This document shows, piece by piece, positions 60,644 to 64,000 of a DNA stretch of 64,000 nucleotides (position 1 is its first letter; the number at the start of each line of letters is the position of its first letter). A program made the position numbers and the translations under genes. Location of the stretch: the NCBI GenBank assembly GCA_003221035.1, contig QHUB01000035.1, positions 1-64,000 on the forward strand, in the 5' to 3' direction. Under the pieces are notes generated by a model, which was given only the letters and a program-made list of their open reading frames with translations, was not told the origin of the DNA and did not search any database. The DNA comes from Gemmatimonadota bacterium (lineage in GTDB: Bacteria; Gemmatimonadota; Gemmatimonadetes; Gemmatimonadales; GWC2-71-9).

Positions 60644-60979
60644 CTAATCCGTCCGGGTGGGGCGGCGTTCGGTGTCGGGCGCCCGGATGGCAATCGGGTC
60701 CGTCACGCGGTAGTGGGCCTCGAGCCGCCGCAGCTCGGATTCGAGGCGGTGATTGACCTCGCGGTTGCGCGCGGGACTGTCGGAGACGACGAGAATTTGG
60801 GTGCTGCGGTGCTCGAGAATGAGCTGTGCCGCCCACGCCCGCGCCTGCTCAAATGCATGCGCATTCTCGGAATCGAGAAGCTCGCGAATCTGACCCAACC
60901 CGTCTCGCGGTGGGGGCGGCACGACGCGATATGCGTACGCCCAAAGTTGTCGCACCCCGCATCGTCGCGCGCGGTACAC
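60644..60979 (-). CDS. Small protein of unknown function
   Basis: A 111-residue frame with GTG start (a second GTG at 60955 is equally likely). The middle part looks genuine: LDSENAHAFEQARAWAAQLI, then STQILVVSDSPARNREVNHR and LRRLEAHYRVTDP, an alpha/beta pattern. The first and last 15 residues are less convincing. No family recognised. It follows the LuxR regulator by 29 bases on the same strand and could be co-transcribed with it. Confidence 0.5.
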   Translation of the reverse strand: MYRARRCGVRQLWAYAYRVVPPPPRDGLGQIRELLDSENAHAFEQARAWAAQLILEHRSTQILVVSDSPARNREVNHRLESELRRLEAHYRVTDPIAIRAPDTERRPTRTD

Positions 60980-61008
60980 GCGCCGACAATCGGGCTCCGG
61001 GGTTAGCT

Positions 61009-61692
61009 CTAGCGGACGAATTTTCTACGGTCGCCCTTCGGGGGGGTCTTCTTGTGCGCGTGGGCCGCGATCTGGAGCCGGCTGTGCAGCGCGAGCTTCT
61101 CGAGAATGTTGTGGACGTGACTCTTGACCGTGTAGGTCGCGATGTTGAGGCGCTGTGCGATTTCCTTGTTGCTCAATCCCTCGGCGATGAGATCGGTAAT
61201 CTGCTGCTCCCGCTTGGTCATGCGCACCGAGGCCATCATCGGCGTATTACGCAGGACCGATGCCTGCTTGGCGATGTGCGACAGGAGCGTGCCGGTCAGC
61301 GCCGACGGCACGACGTCGCCACCATTGGCGACCTGGCGGATCGTGTTGACGAGGTCTTCCAGCGCCGCGTCCTTCGAGATGAAGCCGTTCGCGCCGCGCT
61401 TGATGAAATCGATGACGTCTTCTTCTTCTGGCTGCACGTCCATCATGATGATGCGCGAATGCGGCGCCGCTTCCTTGAGACTCTCGACGAGACGCTGGCT
61501 GCGATTGCGTCCCAGTGCGGCGTCGACCAGCACCACGTTGGGCTTGTGTTCCTGCACTCGCTGCAGCGCGGCGGAAGCCCCCTCGGCGGAGGCCACGACT
61601 TTGAATTCCGTTTGAGAGTCGAGCAACGCGGCGAGACCGTCCCGCAACAGGCGATTGTCTTCAATTACCAGGATCTGGATTTTCTTGCTCAT
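61009..61692 (-). CDS. NarL/FixJ-type response regulator (receiver + LuxR HTH)
   Basis: A 227-residue DNA-binding regulator, ATG 61692. The receiver (about 3-120) has ILVIEDNRLLRDGL, the phospho-acceptor Asp in VVLVDAALG (about 55) and the Lys in GFISKDA (about 105). The LuxR-type helix-turn-helix (about 155-215) has TKREQQITDLIAEGLSNKEI and TVKSHVHNILEKL. The tail is Lys/Arg-rich. No histidine kinase is next to it; the kinase at 57243-58478 is the nearest. The 240 bases upstream contain no other gene. Confidence 0.93.
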   Translation of the reverse strand: MSKKIQILVIEDNRLLRDGLAALLDSQTEFKVVASAEGASAALQRVQEHKPNVVLVDAALGRNRSQRLVESLKEAAPHSRIIMMDVQPEEEDVIDFIKRGANGFISKDAALEDLVNTIRQVANGGDVVPSALTGTLLSHIAKQASVLRNTPMMASVRMTKREQQITDLIAEGLSNKEIAQRLNIATYTVKSHVHNILEKLALHSRLQIAAHAHKKTPPKGDRRKFVR

Positions 61693-61932
61693 AGTAGCGA
61701 CGGCCCTCGCGCTAAGGACGAGCTGCGATGAGGGTAGGGTGGCCAATTTCTCAGGTATTAGTCAAGAGGGACGAGAAGGTTCCGGCCCCATCCTTTGGGA
61801 TGAGACGCTAAAATTGGCGTCTAACCCTCCTCCGGGCCGTCGGAGCCCGCCTCCGGAGCACGGAAGACCCGTTGTGCTTGCCTATTGGGAGGGGCGAGTG
61901 AATGGTAGAGAGCGCTCAGGGGGGATACTCGG

Positions 61933-62133
61933 ATGACTCACCTGCATTGCCACGCCTGTGGGGGCCTCATTCAGGACGCCGCGGACATCGACTACCGGGC
62001 GCCCCGCGCCAGCGCCCAGTTCGCGATGCCACATGGCGAGCCGTGTTCCTGTACTCGTCCCGTCGTGTACGAGCATCCACCGATGCTGGGCGGCCCCGAG
62101 GAGGATCAGACGCCCGACGGGCAGGCCGCCTAA
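61933..62133 (+). CDS. Small Cys/His-containing protein, possible zinc-binding
   Basis: A 66-residue protein with CHACGG at residues 6-11 and CSCTRP at about 38-43. Together with several His residues this could form a zinc site, though the spacing fits no family I know. GGGGGGA lies about 10 bases before the ATG. The stop is at the base of the convergent cspA terminator hairpin. Two other frames are also open here, so this call rests on the Cys pattern and the ribosome site. Confidence 0.5.
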   Translation: MTHLHCHACGGLIQDAADIDYRAPRASAQFAMPHGEPCSCTRPVVYEHPPMLGGPEEDQTPDGQAA

Positions 62134-62169
62134 AAAGAGCACGGCGCCCCTTTGCAGGTAGCGCCGTGC
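62131..62169 (-). terminator. Intrinsic terminator of the cold-shock gene
   Basis: A perfect nine-base stem GCACGGCGC/GCGCCGTGC (62139-62147 with 62161-62169) with a 13-base loop is followed on the minus strand by TCTTTTTAG. It lies about 20 bases after the cold-shock stop codon. On the plus strand no T-run follows, so it should act only for the minus strand. Confidence 0.9.
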
Positions 62170-62190
62170 CGCATCAGGTGCCGTGGTGGC

Positions 62191-62400
62191 TTAGAGTTTG
62201 ACGACGTTCTGCGCCGCGGGGCCCTTCTGGCCCTGCACGATTTCGAACTCGACGCGCTGGCCTTCGGTCAGCGACTTGAACCCCTCACCCTGAATCGCGG
62301 TGTGATGCACGAAGCAGTCCTTGCCGCCGTTTTCGGGCGTGATGAAACCGAAACCCTTGGCGTCGTTGAACCACTTCACGGTACCGGTAATACGTGCCAT
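62191..62400 (-). CDS. Cold-shock domain protein
   Basis: A 69-residue single cold-shock domain starting at ATG 62400 with AGGAGT eight bases upstream. RNP1 KGFGFITPE and RNP2 CFVHHTAI are complete, as are [14 protein letters not shown] at the start and the [11 protein letters not shown] end. It binds single-stranded RNA/DNA as a chaperone. In RNP2 the usual Phe-Val-His-Phe/Tyr is FVHHT. Upstream (62401-62632) is a 232-base gap without a visible gene that probably holds its 5' leader and the promoter of the divergent SH3 gene. Confidence 0.96.
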   Translation of the reverse strand: MARITGTVKWFNDAKGFGFITPENGGKDCFVHHTAIQGEGFKSLTEGQRVEFEIVQGQKGPAAQNVVKL

Positions 62401-62632
62401 CTGTCCGTTACTCCTAGCTAGGTGCGTTGAGCGGTCGGAACGGCTGTCCCAGAAACGCGACGAGGACCTCACGGCGAACAGCCCCAGGTCCTCGATCAAG
62501 TCCACTGGTCTTCAGCGCACGGCACCGTGCCGTGGCCCCCTCGCTCGCCCGAACGATTGTCAACGTGCACAATGAAGTCAAGCCGGGGACTCGGTTGAAT
62601 GAATACGCGACCCGATGCAACTTAGTCGCCCT

Positions 62633-63373
62633 ATGCGATCCGCCTTTCCCGTCTTGCTGCTCGCGGTACTCGGAACCGGGTGCAAGCTGTTTCGCGCCCA
62701 GGATACGGCCCCTGCGCGCACACCGCCTGATAGCGGGCGCAGCGCGCGGCGACAGCCCGCCGTGGTGCACGACACGGCGCTCGAGTCGCGCGCCGCGCGA
62801 CTCGACCTGAAGGTGCTGGAGCAGGATGCGCAGGTGACCGAGCTACAAACCCGGCTCGACGACGCACGGCGCGAAGTCGTGCGCACGATGGCCAAATTGC
62901 AGTCGCTCGCCACGCGTGCCGAAGCGGCGTCAGGCATGGCGGAGGCGGAGATCGCGTTGCAGGCGCTCCGCAGTGCAAACGGCAACAAGTCGAGCGCGTC
63001 TCCCGAGTACGCGCAGGGCACGGCGCTGCTCCAGCTGGCGACGACGGAGTTCGACCAGCAGAACTACGCGGGCGCGTTGTATCTCGCGACCGAAGCCAAG
63101 GGTGCGGCCGCGGCCGGCCAGGGGCGCGCAGCGGGCGACGATCGCACCGCGACGCGGAAGGGCGAAGTGCCGTTCGCGTTACCGCTGACACTGCAGACCA
63201 CGGGTCGGGCGAACGTGCGCGAAGGGCCGGGGCCGAATTTCAAAATCCTCTTCACGCTCGAGACGGGTGTCCCGATCGTGGCGTATTCCTACGTGGATCA
63301 GTGGGTACGGATCAAGGACGGATCAGACCGGCCGGGCTGGATTCACCAGACGCTGATCGACCGGCGGCAGTAG
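62633..63373 (+). CDS. SH3-domain lipoprotein with coiled coil
   Basis: A 246-residue protein; ATG 62633 chosen so that the lipoprotein leader (MRSAFPVLLLAVLGTGCKLF) starts normally, with ATG 62615 as an alternative. A predicted coiled coil spans about 55-110 (LKVLEQDAQVTELQTRLDDARREV cut here to its start LKVLEQDAQVTELQ). A helical hairpin follows (FDQQNYAGALYLATEAKG), then a C-terminal bacterial SH3 domain (about 185-243; TTGRANVREGPGPNFKILF, VRIKDGSDRPGWIH). Likely an envelope protein binding peptidoglycan. Convergent with the GGDEF gene, 4 bases apart. Confidence 0.87.
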   Translation: MRSAFPVLLLAVLGTGCKLFRAQDTAPARTPPDSGRSARRQPAVVHDTALESRAARLDLKVLEQDAQVTELQTRLDDARREVVRTMAKLQSLATRAEAASGMAEAEIALQALRSANGNKSSASPEYAQGTALLQLATTEFDQQNYAGALYLATEAKGAAAAGQGRAAGDDRTATRKGEVPFALPLTLQTTGRANVREGPGPNFKILFTLETGVPIVAYSYVDQWVRIKDGSDRPGWIHQTLIDRRQ

Positions 63374-63377
63374 CCGG

Positions 63378-64000
63378 CTACTTCGCCGGTACCTTCGGAC
63401 GCGCCGCCGCCATCACCTGATCGCCGCCGGCCCGTTTGGCGAGATACAGCGCGGCATCGGCCTCGGCGATGAGCTGATCGGCGCCGTCGCCGTGCATCGG
63501 GAATGCCGCCACGCCCAGACTCAAGGTAATCTTTCCGGCGGGCAGCTTCTCGCTCCCCAACTTTTTCCGGATCCGCTCCGCGAATTGCGTCGCGCCGGCG
63601 AGCTCGGTCTCGGGCATCATGATCAGGAATTCTTCGCCGCCGTAGCGGGCGACGAAATCCACGTCCCGGCTCGCCTCCCGCATGATCGCCGCGACTCGCT
63701 TCAACACCACGTCGCCGGCCGGGTGGCCGAATTCGTCGTTGTACTTCTTGAAGAGATCGACGTCCGCCATGACGACGCTGAACTGGTGGTGCAGCCGTCG
63801 CGAGCGCCGCACTTCGTTCTCGAGCGCTTCCATCATCCGCAGGCGGTTCGAGAGTCCGGTCAGGGGATCCGTGACTGAGAGGCGCTCGAGCTCGGCGCGG
63901 CTTTCGCGCAGGCGCGCCACCATGTTGTTGAACACTTCGGTCAGGTAGCCGACTTCGCCGCCGGTGGTGACGGGGATCCCGACGTCGAGATCGCCCCTGG
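63378..64000 (-). CDS. HAMP-GGDEF diguanylate cyclase (partial, cut by the right edge)
   Basis: The visible 206 codons are the C-terminal part. Residues nearest the edge read LDVGIPVTTGGEVGYLTEVF, the second half of a HAMP domain, and run straight into LSVTDPLTGLSNRL, the start of GGDEF. The active site is RYGGEEF and is intact, so c-di-GMP synthesis is likely. The inhibitory site is not clear. HAMP implies membrane helices and a sensor domain beyond the window. The frame is open to base 64000, so an internal GTG at 63935 is not the true start. Confidence 0.93.
   Translation of the reverse strand, partial: RGDLDVGIPVTTGGEVGYLTEVFNNMVARLRESRAELERLSVTDPLTGLSNRLRMMEALENEVRRSRRLHHQFSVVMADVDLFKKYNDEFGHPAGDVVLKRVAAIMREASRDVDFVARYGGEEFLIMMPETELAGATQFAERIRKKLGSEKLPAGKITLSLGVAAFPMHGDGADQLIAEADAALYLAKRAGGDQVMAAARPKVPAK

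Noticed and set aside
61747-61932. Possible small RNA or regulatory hairpins with CTCC/GGAG repeats upstream of the LuxR-type regulator
   Set aside because: Stems are short and G/C-biased with no terminator run or conserved feature that I can support.

Overview
The window is high-GC bacterial chromosome with tightly packed genes. The mix of families suggests a member of Gemmatimonadota or a close relative: two DUF5916/CBM9-type outer-membrane proteins, TolB-propeller and S9 peptidases, a membrane-anchored Ser/Thr kinase with a Gly-rich C-terminal anchor, and many small stress/membrane proteins. This is inferred from gene content only, because no rRNA or tRNA gene is visible. I see no phage, transposon, CRISPR or conjugation genes.

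Layout. 1-9.1 kb: the end of an upstream gene (probably a beta-barrel), an oxidoreductase/creatininase pair, an S9 peptidase with a DUF5916 protein, and a divergent beta-propeller/phosphoesterase. 9.1-14 kb (minus strand): GlsB-type membrane protein, a secreted Spy-like/RidA fusion, a TPR membrane protein, a conserved unknown and exonuclease III. 14-21.8 kb: VOC protein, two aldo/keto reductases, a 1042-residue metallopeptidase/TolB/beta-barrel protein, a DUF1259 protein and a DUF1624 membrane protein.

21.8-39.0 kb is an unbroken minus-strand run of eleven genes. In transcription order these are glucan phosphorylase, glycogen synthase, three different GH57 proteins, TreY, the methionine-salvage genes mtnB-mtnD-mtnC, a LemA-DUF2207 fusion and an M28 lipoprotein peptidase. 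Gaps are at most about 40 bp and several junctions overlap as ATGA. The first six genes form a glycogen/alpha-glucan module that builds, branches, trims and isomerises glucan. TreZ, GlgC and a GH13 GlgB are not in the window.

39.1-49.9 kb: second DUF5916 protein, an intergenic inverted-repeat element, pirin, small envelope proteins (DUF1469, DUF3618), a dicarboxylate symporter, Ser/Thr kinase, DUF2188, PAP2 phosphatase, a helical-bundle protein with a long low-complexity insert followed by a clear terminator, YceI and DUF456. 50-58.5 kb: a 1503-residue CheB-CheR-PAS-histidine kinase-receiver hybrid, a TPM/nucleotidyltransferase-like/LemA cassette, and a receiver overlapping convergently with a GAF histidine kinase. 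58.5-60.5 kb: a coupled stress-type cassette (CsbD-like, M48 lipoprotein, lmo0937-family miniprotein, small membrane protein). 61-64 kb: LuxR-type response regulator, small Cys protein, cold-shock protein with terminator, SH3 lipoprotein and a HAMP-GGDEF protein cut by the right edge.

No stretch longer than 300 bases lacks a gene. The longest gaps, about 61.69-61.93 kb and 62.40-62.63 kb, are upstream regions where I see no further gene. Translational coupling by 1-4 base overlaps is very common. Start codons were moved from the longest reading frame where family alignment, a signal peptide or a Shine-Dalgarno sequence demanded it.
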